From positions 2,418,001 to 2,482,000 of the forward strand of contig JAHRBS010000009.1 in assembly GCA_024305745.1 (NCBI GenBank): DNA of 64,000 bases. Direction: 5' to 3'. Numbering within the stretch: position 1 is the first letter of the stretch; each line of letters opens with the position of its first letter. Source of the stretch: Polyporus tsugae. Its lineage: Eukaryota; Basidiomycota; Agaricomycetes; Polyporales; Polyporaceae. Below the pieces are notes generated by a model. The model was not told the DNA's origin. It saw only the letters and a list, made by a program, of their open reading frames with translations, and searched no databases. A program made the translations under genes and the position numbers. This document shows positions 11,550-21,591 of this stretch, piece after piece.

Positions 11550-11806
11550 GCGCTGGTCGAGCCCGAGCTGTGCGCCACGCTCCTGCGCGTTGTCGACAGC
11601 TTCCCGTCGCATGGCGTGATACGCTGGGATGTGAATTGGAACAAAGTCTTGTTTACTCGCCACGAGCGGCCTACGCGCGTGGTGGTCATCAACTTCGGTT
11701 GCGAGGAAGCTAGGGGGGACGATGAGGACTCTTGGCGGCAGCGCGTAGTGTTTGACAAGGAAAGTTGGCATGTGCGCTGGCTGTGTGTTAGAGCAGAGGG
11801 GCATTA
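11550..11806 (+). pseudogene. Kinase-fold gene copy K2, C-terminal fragment only
   Basis: Starts abruptly at the equivalent of residue ~187 of the intact copies (VEPELCATLLRVVDSF) and runs through the catalytic loop to the C-terminus. Key residues have changed: the loop His is Arg (RWDVNW) and DFG has become NFG. A frameshift near 11,780 replaces the family end LEQRGISVPTV by CVRAEGH and a stop. It is a truncated, catalytically dead copy joined at its 5' side to fragment F2. Confidence 0.8.
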
Positions 11807-12950
11807 GCGTCCAACTTTTGGGTACACCCCCCGGCCCCCCAGTCCTGACGAACGCCACGGTTATATGTAGTGACATCTGAGGCATAAGTATTGACTCGGA
11901 GTCTACTGGCTCGAAGGCCCGCATCCGGTGCGTCCCGTACGCTATCAAATCGGTGAGTGTCCGTCTGGTCTCAGGCTATCTATACTGATGGCACACTTTC
12001 CCCAGCAATGGAAGCTTGACGACAGCAAGCAATCCAGGCCTATGCTGGGCATAGGCTTCCTTCGCTGCGACCATCCTGGCGTGAATGCAGCACACAGCTC
12101 ATCGCGAGCGGCGATCCCATCTAATTCCGAAGCTTCCTCTCGGAGGCTCCTGGAAATTGCAGTCCGCACCTCCGGAAGCAGCAGTATCTTTTGGAAGTGT
12201 AAGTGCCCGCCGCGCTCTACGGTTGATTTTACGACTCTCTCAGCCCACTTGTTAATCTGACACTGTCTGTCGACGTCGATCCCTTGTCGGACCGCTTGGA
12301 ATTACCTCCCCGACCTCCACCAGACGTTCTCCACCCAGGCGTGATACTGATTCGATGTCCCCCCACATTATGAGGTACTCGCGCTACGGAAAGAGGAACA
12401 CGGTACTGGGAACTGTACAGCGTATAATTCCGCTTTCTCGTCTACGCCGGCGGTATTTCGTATAGGAAAGGCAACCTGGGACGCACGGCAGTTGGAAGAC
12501 GATCGGTAGAAGCGTGTACGGATGGCGTATAAACGGGAATAGGCGACACTACCCAACGTTGACTAGAGAAATATCGCTCCGAGGTTGAGCTGCGTCCGCT
12601 TCAAAGTCTGGATAGGTGTGTCGGATTCTGATTCCTCGTTCAATCCACCCCACTCAGTGGCTGACAGGATGCTTTGCACACGGTAGCGCGACTTAGACTG
12701 GGACTTGTTCCCAAGTCTAAGTATTTCCTGACGTGAGGCTGCTCGAACTGTTGAAATCGCTGCCGCCAATCGCTATGGAACCGCCTCGAACACGCTATTG
12801 TACATGTACGTTTCCCTAATACTCTGCGCTGAGAAACAGTGCTGCTGCACACATCGCGACGACTCCGGATCCTGTAATGGACGATGGTGCGTCATGCGAG
12901 ATTCTACTGTCTGACGCAAACTCATGGGAAGACGAACGTATGTACTCACT
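11807..12950. other. No gene recognised
   Basis: About 1.1 kb between the K2 fragment and the next possible gene. Short open stretches exist on both strands but none reads as a known protein, and no RNA gene or clear repeat was seen. Confidence 0.4.
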
Positions 12951-13709
12951 CTAAGCTGCCAACCTGATCGCCTCTCTCAAGGCAGTGATGAGGTCCCTCG
13001 TGGTTGGCTCCTGGGCAAAGCATGCTTCCACGACGGGCGGCGGGTGCATCGTCTTCCCGGTGTACTGGCAGAGGCCGATATGCAAGAGCCTGTCCCCGTG
13101 CGAGTCCTGCCTGTACGCGAGCTTGAATCCCACCATCTGGGCGGTCTTGCAGCCGCGAACAGCCGACCATTGCGCGTACCATTCGTACGGGAGGACCCCG
13201 GTGCCGGGGTTGTTGGCTTCGTGGCCGTCGGCCGCTGCGCTGAGCACCCGAATCCGGTCACCACTCTGTACGTTGCGCATGTTCCACACGAGCACGAGCA
13301 TGCATTCACGCGATGCGAATGCGAAAGGGGTGGGCGGAAACACGTCCGTTGAGGCGATAGGACATTCTGGGGTAGTGCTGTGTTGGAATACGACTAAGCG
13401 ACGTTGCACAGAGGAGAGGTTCGGGGTAGTAGTGCAGGAAACTCAAGTCGCAAATGTGCGGGGTGCCTTGTCGACGACTTCAGCATATAAATACAAAATC
13501 TGCCTTACCACAGTATGCACGGGTACGATGTCCATCCGATAGTACGGCGGATACTCCCAGCGGGCGAGCGCATCAGGTTCCCCACCGCCCAAACCACAAC
13601 ATGTTATCTTTGTTCCCTGAGGACCGCTCCGGAGGGCTTCCGAGGGCAAGGTGACAGCAAGGACGTGGGGAATCGGACACGGATTTGGAGTGGTATTGGT
13701 GAAGTGCAA
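12951..13709 (-). CDS. Possible spliced hypothetical gene
   Basis: Two minus-strand stretches have protein-like composition: 13443..13709 (…EYPPYYRMDIVPVHTV, with a GTAAGG donor right after) and 12951..13409 (…YEWYAQWSAVRGCKTAQMVGFKLAYRQDSHGDRLLHIGLCQYTG, ending REAIRLAA). Between them another frame reads CDLSFLHYYPEPLLCATSL. Exon joints were not resolved and no domain is recognised. It could be a real small gene or another relic in this rearranged block. Confidence 0.3.
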
Positions 13710-13944
13710 GCTCTTACATTATTGCGCCATAGTTGTCATATCACACGCTCTCATGCACCCACATTTTTCCAAACGTCTATGGGGCCAGTGTCTACCATGC
13801 GCCCACGCTGTTGTTTTGCTGTAGGCAGCAGAAACAGATCGCGCTGCTGGAGAACAAGTTCAACAGAAGCAGTGATCATGAGAATAGAACGCAACAAAAA
13901 AACAATCCAACCCCCTGACAGATGTCCAAATGGAGTCTCGAAAT

Positions 13945-14769
13945 TCATACAGTCGGAGCGCTGATGCCCCTCTGCTCTAACAGTGAGCGCACATGCCGAC
14001 TCTCGTTGGAAAACACTATGCGCTGCCGCCAAGCATCCTCATCCTGATCCTCCTCCCTAACTTCCCCGCAACCGAAATCGATAACCGCCACACGCGTGGG
14101 CCGCTCGCGGGGAGCAAACAGGATATTGTTCATATGCACGTCCCAGTGTATCACGCCGTACGACGCGAAGCTGTCGACAACCCGCAGGAGCGTGGCGCAC
14201 AGCTCAGGCTCCACCACGTCCACCGGCACGTCGGCCAGGCTGACGGCGTCCGGGATGTACTCGATGACCACCGCAGGCGGCTGGATGGCACGCTCGTCAG
14301 GCGGCAGGACGGTACCGGCGAGGAGGAAGCGCGGGATCGTGGAGCCCTGGAGGGGCCCCAACCGATCGTATACCTCCCGCTCGGATGTGAAAGAGTCGGT
14401 GGAGCAGATGCGGAAGTACTTCTCCCAGAGGGCGGCGCGCGCAGCTCGGCCCTCAGCATCCTCGGGTTTGTCCTTGTAGAGGTCGACTCTCTCGAAGGGG
14501 TCGTCCATGAGGGTGCCCGCTGCTCTCTCCGCTTCGAGGCTCCACGGACGGACGGGGTGATAGGGAGTGTCCATGAGCCTCTCGTCGAGGAAGCGGGGAT
14601 CGTATATTTTGACGACGACGGGATCGGGACCGATCTGGGGAGAGCGGGCGAGGAGGACGACGGCCTTTGTGAATGGTGCGAAAGGTCTGTCGACGGTGAA
14701 GGTAAGCGTGCGATCTGGGGTTTGGATGGAGACCGTCTGGCCGGGGAAGAATATAGGGCTCGCCTCCAT
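13945..14769 (-). CDS. Kinase-fold protein K3 (small local family)
   Basis: An intact 274-aa single-exon frame; ATG at 14769 is chosen because the matching ATG is conserved in K4 (both start MEASPIFFPGQTVSIQTPDR). Kinase-fold hallmarks: VVVKIYD with the presumed ATP-site Lys at about 54; a Glu in SEREVYDRL at about 132; a hinge-like VVIEYIPDA at 168-175; a catalytic loop YGVIHWDVHMNN (208-215), where the usual HRD Arg is Trp; and VIDFG (229-233). The short length, lack of a glycine-rich loop and HWD/HVD variation place it among atypical protein-kinase-like or phosphotransferase families. The substrate is unknown. It is divergently arranged with K4, whose coding sequence matches over its full length. 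Confidence 0.8.
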   Translation of the reverse strand: MEASPIFFPGQTVSIQTPDRTLTFTVDRPFAPFTKAVVLLARSPQIGPDPVVVKIYDPRFLDERLMDTPYHPVRPWSLEAERAAGTLMDDPFERVDLYKDKPEDAEGRAARAALWEKYFRICSTDSFTSEREVYDRLGPLQGSTIPRFLLAGTVLPPDERAIQPPAVVIEYIPDAVSLADVPVDVVEPELCATLLRVVDSFASYGVIHWDVHMNNILFAPRERPTRVAVIDFGCGEVREEDQDEDAWRQRIVFSNESRHVRSLLEQRGISAPTV

Positions 14770-14850
14770 GGCGGATTCGGTGGTAGTTTGAACCAACTCG
14801 TTCGAAGACAACGAGTCACGAGACTGGGCCAGGCGTGATATCGATATGGA

Positions 14851-15504
14851 TGTCTGTTGTGCGAACGGCAAGCGTCACGTCGGCAGCGGTTCGGAATACG
14901 TGAGAGGGAAGTGGTGCTCTACGCGTTGATAATGGGCTGGACGAGGTCGGAGACGGGAGCGGAGACGCGTCCGAGTCGAGAAACGAGCCCAACAGCCGGC
15001 ACTGCAAGAGGGCGCGTCGACTCAAACGTGCGATGGGAACTTGAGGGAGCGATGTGCGGATCGACGCCCGGCGTGTTCGAGGACAAGCAGCTGTAGCAGA
15101 GCTCTGAGATGCTGTCAGGGACACCGTCGGCGGTCCGAGTTGTGGCCAGGGGCGCGGGAGAGATTGCACATCTGATGCGGGAAGGAGTCTGAGAGAGTCG
15201 TCCCAGCGTACATCGCGCCCGTGGCGAGGAGAAGCGAGATGTTTCGTAGGTCTCTCCATTCTGCCAATGATGGAACGAGAGCTTACCGACGGCCTGAGAG
15301 GAACTGGCGCAAGTAGCGTAGACAAGGACACGGCCAAATGACCACGGCCTCGCCCGGCCCGCTCCCCAGCAGTTATGGTCGTCTCGCCCCTGAGTCTCAC
15401 ACTCCCTAAGCCATCCCACTTGTCCTCGAACACGCCGGACGCCGATACTGCGAGAACTCGCACATCGCTCCCTCTTCCCGTCGCGCGTTTTCGACACACC
15501 CTCT
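14851..15504. other. Spacer between divergent kinase-like genes
   Basis: About 650 bp, unique within the inverted repeat. It must hold the promoter region of both genes if they are expressed. The 17-nt motif shared with the K1 flank sits at 15346..15362, and a GTCTCACACTCCCTAAGCC-like stretch at 15393-15411 is also found at the K1 5' side. No coding signal. Confidence 0.5.
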
Positions 15505-15603
15505 GGTCTACATCACGCCCCGCCCGGTCTCGTGACTCGCTCCCATTTGCTTTACCTTGAAGAGAACGAGAACTTGGTTCAAACTACTACCACAGAATCA
15601 GCT

Positions 15604-16428
15604 ATGGAGGCGAGCCCTATATTCTTCCCTGGCCAGACGGTCTCCATCCAAACCCCAGATCGCACGCTTACCTTCACCGTCGACAGACCTTTCGCACCAT
15701 TCACAAAGGCCGTCGTCCTCCTCGCCCGCTCTCCCCAGCTCGGTCCCGATCCCGTCGTCGTCAAAATATACGACTCCCGCTTCCTCGACGAGAGGCTCGT
15801 GGACACACCTCATCGCGCGGCCCGTCCGTGGAGCCTCGAAGCGGAGAGAGCAGCGAACGCCCTCATGGACGACCCCTTCAACAGGCGCGACCTCTACAAG
15901 GACGAGCCCGAGGATGCTGAGGGCCGAGCTGCACGCGCCGCCCTCTGGGAGAAGTACTTCCGCCTCCTCTCCGCCGACTTCTTCAAGTCCGAGCGGGAGG
16001 TATACAATCGGCTGGGGCCCCTCCAGGGCTCCGCGATCCCGCGCTTCCTCCTCGCCGGTACCGTCCTACCTCCTGAGGAGCGTGCCATCCAGCCGCCTGC
16101 GGTGGTCATCGAGTACATCCCGGACGCCGTCAGCCTGGCCGACGTGTCGGTGGACGTGGTCGAGCCCGAGCTGTGCGCCACGCTCCTGCGGGTTGTCGAC
16201 AGCTTCGCGTCGTACGGCGTGATACACGTGGACGTGAATTGGAACAACATTCTGTTTACTCCCCGCGAGCGACCTACGCGTGTGGTCGTTATCGACTTCG
16301 GTCAGGGGAGAGTTAGGGAGGAGGATGAGGATGAGGACTCTTGGCGGGAGACCGTACTGATGGGCAACGACAGTTGGGGTGTGCGCTGGGTATTAGAGCA
16401 GAGGGGCATCAACGTTCCGACTGTATGA
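15604..16428 (+). CDS. Kinase-fold protein K4 (small local family)
   Basis: 274 aa, single exon, ATG at 15604, stop TGA at 16426-16428. It has the same layout as K3: Lys54 in VVVKIYD, Glu132 in SEREVYNRL, hinge EYIP 170-173, catalytic loop H208-V-D210-V-N-W-N-N215, and DFG 231-233. The catalytic Asp, the Asn and the metal-binding Asp are all present, so phosphotransfer is chemically possible even without the HRD Arg. A frame open for a few codons upstream of the ATG is not conserved in K3. Together with K1-K3 this shows recent local duplication, with two copies kept and two broken. Role unknown. No signal peptide or membrane segment is seen. Confidence 0.8.
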   Translation: MEASPIFFPGQTVSIQTPDRTLTFTVDRPFAPFTKAVVLLARSPQLGPDPVVVKIYDSRFLDERLVDTPHRAARPWSLEAERAANALMDDPFNRRDLYKDEPEDAEGRAARAALWEKYFRLLSADFFKSEREVYNRLGPLQGSAIPRFLLAGTVLPPEERAIQPPAVVIEYIPDAVSLADVSVDVVEPELCATLLRVVDSFASYGVIHVDVNWNNILFTPRERPTRVVVIDFGQGRVREEDEDEDSWRETVLMGNDSWGVRWVLEQRGINVPTV

Positions 16429-16645
16429 AATTCGAGACTCTCGGGCCAGTTGCACTCTGTCAGGGAATTGGATTGTTGCCTTGTTGTGTTCTGTTCTCCG
16501 TGCTTCTGTTGAACTTGTTCTCCAGGGGCGTGATCTGTTCCTGCCGCCCAGAACAAAACGACCACGTCGGCGCGTGATAGAACACCGCTGGCATACAAGT
16601 CTGGAGTGGTGGGCACATGAGAGCGTGTAGTGATCTGACAACTAC

Positions 16646-18769
16646 GGCACGATGGCAGAGCTCAGATCCGAAGCAAAACCCGACTTCTTCCTGGGCGTCC
16701 TACCCAGGACCTTGAATAGGCCTCCAAATGCGCCAACATCCCTGGATAGCAATATGTCAATTCAAGCTGCAACAAAATACCGCAACGCGCAAACACAGCT
16801 GTCACTGGCATTAGCAACTCCTGAGTGCGCACCGGATACCAAGTCGCCTCTGTACGTGTGCGACATTTTTGGACAGCGTACTCGTGGGGACTTGAAGGCT
16901 GTGTACGACGGAAGAAAGGTGTTACTGGACCGCTTGGAGCCGCACTGGAGTGATGGACTGGAGGACCAGGGAGACACTGGTGCTCGGGGATGAACCGCGT
17001 CCATGTAGTGATGATGAGAAGTCTAGAGCGGAGAAGGCGGGATAGGACTCACTTCGTAATGACCAGCTTAGTAGCGGTGATGTCACACTGTACGTTTGCG
17101 AACCACGACCGGAGACAGAGAAGCTATGCTACCGAGAGACGGACCGCCAAGAGCGAAGACGAAAGCATAGACTTGCGACGAACGAAACGTTGAGTTCCCG
17201 CGCGACGGCCTGGTGGTACGTTCCACGGGACCCGTGAAGGACACGTTGTAAAGCTTCGCTGCTCGGACGACAGCACGTGCCCATGTGGCTGGATCTATTT
17301 AAAGGGTGCAAAGTTGGGGGGGATTATGGTTAGACCCAGGTTATGGCCACACAAATCCCGAAAACCTGCGAGAACGCAGGGCACCTGCTATCACGGAGCA
17401 TCTACAGAAATATTACAGAGGTACAAAGTAGTGACCCTTCGGGTTATCCTTAGGTTTGGCATAGGTTGAGGGCTAATTTCCGCGCGCACGCACAGGCCCT
17501 GCGTCTGCGCAGGATTATACAGTGTGCAAAACACGTCACTGACAGCGCAGAGGCAGTGTCTGTGCGTTTGCGGACATACTGAACGAGGTTGAGGACAACA
17601 CAAAAGGATGTTTAATTTCGATGTGGTACGGCTGGTGTGGGGAGGCAAAACGCGCACAGGCACTTGACGTGCGTGTGCGCTGCTGCTGAAACTGGAGGAT
17701 GCCTTTGTATGAACCCAGGAGGTGGGTGTATCCATCTACAGATTGGCGTGAATGCACAGGGGTGTGCCTTTGCGCCAGAATATGGTATAAGTATTGTATA
17801 GGATAAAGATGTATATTGTATATGAAAGGACAGGATGTATTGTCATGTGGAATGTGTTGAGCGCGGCACTGCCAAGCGCTGGCAGCCAACATAGCCGCTA
17901 GGCTGTGACACTGCCATAGCGCCAGTTGTCACACATGCCAGATTACTCATAGCCTCGTCTATGATAATCACGCACAGCTCGACTGTGCACCGTGTATGCT
18001 ACTGTACAGTTCTTATGTAATCTTAACAGGCCTTTTATAAGGGGTCACTAAATGAAAACCAAGGGCTTGGCCCCCCAGTTGGGGAACAGGTTGAGGATGC
18101 TTTTACAAGATATATGTAAAAGTTTGAGGCGAATTGGCGGACCGGTTTTGGAGATATGCTGCTCCAAAGGGGGAGGACGAGGTGTGCTCTATGGTACCAG
18201 GGTGCACATTTCATGGTGCATCCAAATTATGCTGAATGAGTGGAGGCACACTACAATTACATAAATGAACAGTTTGAAGACCACCAGACAAAATCTGCAG
18301 CTGGGAGAGGGTTACGATGTTCATGGGCAGGAGGAGCACATGGCGGAAAACGGCCCTAGCTTATAATGAGGCAAATCGTATGTATACATTATGTTTGCAA
18401 TACAACAGGGAGTATGGGTACCCATTTTAGCCATCACACAAGGCCTAGGAGGCATGGTTAGACTGGTTTTATGCATAGAGCACCAGAAGCATCTTAAGCA
18501 GCACTGCCTTTCCTTAATTTTTGGATTGAAATGTATATATATATTCTCTTCTAAATGCTATCACAAGGGTGGGGTACATGTATCCTGCCCTATTCGCCTA
18601 ATCCCGGGCCCAAGGGCCTAGGTTCCGCCCATCTCCGCCCCAAAGCGGGCCCCTTGGCGTGGGAAGGGGCCCATCGGAAAGCCGCCGCCGCCGCCGTCGC
18701 GACGGTCCCATTCTCATGAAAATCTGCCGCATTTTGAGCGCACACCGGACCTCGCGCCCTGGAGCCTCG

Positions 18770-18772
<3 letters not shown>
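16646..18772. other. No gene recognised; start of the repeat island
   Basis: About 2.1 kb. A 113-codon open stretch at 16652-16993 has no recognisable features. From about 17,340 composition becomes more AT-rich and irregular, and no protein or RNA gene was recognised. Old transposon debris is likely but not shown. Confidence 0.4.
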
Positions 18773-18824
<52 letters not shown>

Positions 18825-18853
18825 ACCTTGAGAGAGAGAGAGAGGGGGGGGGG
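18773..18853. repeat. (CT)25 microsatellite followed by (GA)n and G10
   Basis: A pure 50-nt CT tract (18773..18822), a short TTCACCTT-type linker, a GA tract of about 14 nt and then a run of ten G (18844..18853). The CT and GA tracts can pair as a hairpin stem, and either can form H-DNA. The palindrome GGTCACATGACC follows immediately. Confidence 0.95.
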
Positions 18854-19491
18854 TCACATGACCCAGAGCAGGTCATGTGATGTGATGAAATCGTGCGATC
18901 TGATCTGAAATCCATCAGAACTTAGAGCCAAGAAAGGGTTCCCCGAATGCGGCGAGCGCGCATCGCAGGGGTCCTCAACGGCTGAGATGTTTGCAAAATA
19001 AAAAAACTCGCTATTGCCTCTTCTAGGGCGCTTAATTGCCTTTTTGGGCGCCGGGCCACGCATTCGATCGATCGCCTCCCTCGGCGGCTTTGCGACGTCC
19101 TCAACTTCAATAATTCACCTGCATCTCTGTCCATCTTAATTCGTGCAAAATAAACTAAATCGTCGAAGCTAAAAAAGATTCGGTTTGCAGGTTTGTTTCC
19201 TCTCATTTGATTGATCGATGCTTGGTCGCCTTTTTGGGGCGTGACTTTGTTGAGGTCGTCAGTATGCCATCCATCGTTTTGTTCCGCTTCATTTAGGCGC
19301 CAATATTAAGTAAGATGCCTACATCCTGTCTGATGCCCACTAAAGGGTTAGGGCCAGGAGGGTCTCTTAAGGCAGCAACTGATATTGCGTCGTTAGGAAC
19401 AGACCAGCCACTGAACCAGCTACGCCAAAAAGGGCGCAATATCAAGCTTGGCTGGTACTATTATATGTGTGCATCTCAGATGCCCTAGAAA
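18854..19491. other. Unassigned repeat-island sequence
   Basis: About 640 bp without coding signal. Phrases such as GCCTTTTTGGG (19035, 19215) and GTCCTCAAC recur within it, suggesting internal duplication. A 9-bp inverted pair, GATATTGCG/CGCAATATC, lies around 19381-19443. Confidence 0.35.
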
Positions 19492-19532
19492 TTAGGGTTA
19501 GGGTTAGGGTTAGGGGTAGGGGTAGGGGTAGG
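19492..19532 (+). repeat. Interstitial telomere-type repeat
   Basis: Four TTAGGG units in a row followed by three TAGGGG-type units, 41 bp in all. TTAGGG is the telomere repeat of most filamentous fungi. Here it is internal, with 19 kb of genes on the left and a transposon island on the right. It marks either a former chromosome end or an insertion made during end repair. Confidence 0.9.
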
Positions 19533-19996
19533 AAACCCCATATCCGCAAAGCACCTCTATCTATATACTATTTAGAACGGGTTAGCTGAAATCTTAGCGC
19601 AAGGATGCTATAATATTCAGCAGCAGGCATGGAATAGAATGGACAACTAAATGGACAAAGGCTCAATTGACCCTCATTCACACCCAAAAAGCAAGCATGA
19701 GAGGCATGCTCTAACAATAATCAAGCTAGCACCTGGATGGTAGCCAAAATAAAAACAAAACAATGCACTGGTCTATTGTCAGAATTGGACCCTCAATCAT
19801 CAATCTTGCCCCAGCACAGCCATATTCCGAGCAGACACCTTTTGACTACTAATTAGGGCCACAAGACCTCATATCTACAAGGAGTAGGAGTATAGGGTCA
19901 ATATATCCCCTCTTTTTGCTAGACTTGGAGAAAAGTGGGCTCAGATGCTGGTGTTACTTCTATATAAACTGATGATGTATATATGGTGTTTGACGA
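19533..19996. other. AT-rich sequence, no gene seen
   Basis: About 460 bp between the telomere-like tract and an LTR fragment. AT-rich, no open frame of interest, no recognised terminal repeats. Confidence 0.4.
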
Positions 19997-20096
19997 TGTC
20001 ATGAATGCTTCATTTGGCGCCTGCTACCAGCATCTTAGTTTCCTTTTCCGGACAATCTACTTCTCACGTCACACTTATTGTTCTCCGTTGCATTGT
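19997..20096 (+). repeat. Truncated LTR fragment (first ~100 bp)
   Basis: Starts TGTCATGAATG and matches the beginning of the LTRs at 28172 and 34762 (GGCGCCTGC, CTTAGTTTCCTTTTCCGGAC, TATTGTTCTCC) until CATTGCATTG, where the match stops. It is an LTR relic of the same family as the array to its right. Confidence 0.8.
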
Positions 20097-20382
20097 GATG
20101 AACTCGAGGCTGTGGGGGGGGGCAAGAGTTCCGACTGTAAGTCAAACGCAAGGAGATCTTAGAGTCAGTGAGTGAACGACTTGATTGTATGTTACCAAGT
20201 ACCTGTAAGTCAAACGCAAGGAGACTAAGGTAAAGTCGGTAACCACAAGTAAGAGAGAGGTATATATAGTGCTTACTCTTCAGTCAGCGAGTGAACAACT
20301 GAAGAGCAGGGAGCAGAGAATGCAGTCCTTATATACTACAAGAGGGAGTGCATGAGTAAGCGATAAAGAAGTCACACGTGCG
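20097..20382. repeat. Sequence with two internal direct repeats, between LTR pieces
   Basis: An exact 22-nt repeat occurs at 20135..20156 and 20203..20224 (core GTAAGTCAAACGCAAGGAGA). A second pair, AGTCAG-GAGTGAAC-ACT, lies near 20163 and 20280. A TATATATAG box at about 20261 followed by repeats resembles an LTR interior of another element, but no boundaries can be set. Confidence 0.4.
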
Positions 20383-20827
20383 TGTTACAAACGGCTCATT
20401 GGCGCCTACACTCAGCGTCTTAGTTTCCTTTTCCGGACGATCCACCCTTTACATCGCACTTATTGTTCTCCATTGCATTGTATCTTGTTCTTTGTTTATT
20501 AGCACAATAGCTCCTTTATTGTCCATCATCGCTATTGTTGTGTTCCTATCATTCTCTCATAACCACAGTCACCCATTGTCCCGGTTTCCCATTGTCCTCT
20601 GTACATATGTAAGCACCTATACTTCACTGTCTGGAGACCTCAGTTTCGACCTCTTGTCTCCAGGTAAGCCTCGCTGTATTTTGCTTGTTAGATACTTCGC
20701 TCAATACATCTCGTCTCCAGCCCCTGACCGTTGAGCCCTGCTCCACTCTCGCTGCAACAAGCGCTTATTGATGCCCTTGCTCGTCTCATAAGTCTCCCTG
20801 GTCCTTACTCGATGGCCAGTCGTAACA
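20383..20827 (+). repeat. LTR of element A1
   Basis: 445 bp, TGTTAC…GTAACA, aligning along most of its length with the LTRs ending at 29189 and 35207. It holds a weak TATA-like stretch near 20603 and the 11-mer AGTTTCGACCT at 20642..20652. Its first ~20 nt differ from the other two LTRs. Confidence 0.85.
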
Positions 20828-21591
20828 TTAGGTCGAAACTGCTTCACAAGCACCAGCGTACCCACAACCCTTTCCCCTTTCCTTCTCGTACGGTACGCAC
20901 TTTTGATCCTCTGTGTTGGCCTAGCGTAGTACATGCTCTAGTCTCACACCATTGGACGTGGTCTTGATTCAACTCGAGGCTTGCCACTTTCAAGTGGTAC
21001 AGTGCATGGAAAGCTCCTAACCCGAGACCCCGGCACTGACAGAAGTGGTCCGCCTCATGGCGTGGGAGGCTAGAGAAAGGCGGCAAAACGAAGCCAAGGC
21101 AGGACACCCCTGGGCCTGTGTCCCTTGAGGTTAAGACACAGCAATAGGCCGAGGAAGCTGAGCAGACAGTGTTGGATCGTGCACCTGCCGTCCCCGTTCC
21201 TGGGATAGGAAACGAGACCCCCTATCCTTTTTCCATCCCACCACCCTCATCACTCCGCTGATGGCGATCCCTTCATTCACGCATGTGGCCGAGCTGAGTA
21301 ACCTAAAAGCTTGGCTCAAGGCACTTGAGAAAGAGGTCCTGAAAGCACAAATCAAGATGCTTGGCAAGTGGATGGCCGCCCTCACACCATAGCCAAGGAG
21401 GAGGGTTTCTGATTTGAGCCGCACTAGATGCTGCGTGTGCCAGCTTGAGCCTCAATAGTCGTTTTTCAGTGCTGGGTTCGTCCTTTGTGTACTAAGTAAA
21501 TCATGATGGACAACACTTTCATATTCCTATACGGTTATTCAGCAAGCAGCGATATAAGGATACTGTAGCTATGGTTGATAGTGGAGCTACA
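20828..21591 (+). mobile_element. Element A1 remnant: leader, gag tail, protease start
   Basis: About 350 bp of leader match the leader of element B (29190-29590). The match then jumps to the end of gag (a coiled LSNLKAWLKALEKEVL stretch, equivalent to LTTLKAQLKAMEEKI in B) and to the protease active site (AMVDSGATC). Most of gag is deleted. Homology stops at about 21590, where the A2 LTR begins. Confidence 0.7.
20830..20840 (+). promoter_or_regulatory. Self-primer binding site, element A1
   Basis: AGGTCGAAACT lies 2 nt after the LTR end. It is the exact reverse complement of AGTTTCGACCT at 20642..20652 inside the LTR, near the expected transcript start. No tRNA-type TGG start is present. 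This matches the Tf1-type self-priming layout. Confidence 0.75.

Larger units (their letters stand above)
13733..16645. repeat. Large inverted repeat carrying two divergent kinase-like genes
   Basis: The left arm (about 13733-14850, reversed) and the right arm (about 15505-16645) match through the 5' flank (a CATCACGCC…TCTCGTGACTCG-type block), the whole 825-bp coding region, and about 215 bp of 3' flank ending in a GAGAGCGTGT…TGACAAC-type block. The arms differ by scattered substitutions and small indels. The ~650 bp spacer is unique. This is a segmental inverted duplication, not a TIR transposon: no short terminal repeats and no target duplication were seen. Confidence 0.85.

Noticed and set aside
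14816..15499. Minus-strand 227-codon frame in the kinase spacer
   Set aside because: Not conserved in other family flanks, low-complexity Arg/Ser/Pro composition typical of GC-rich shadow frames.
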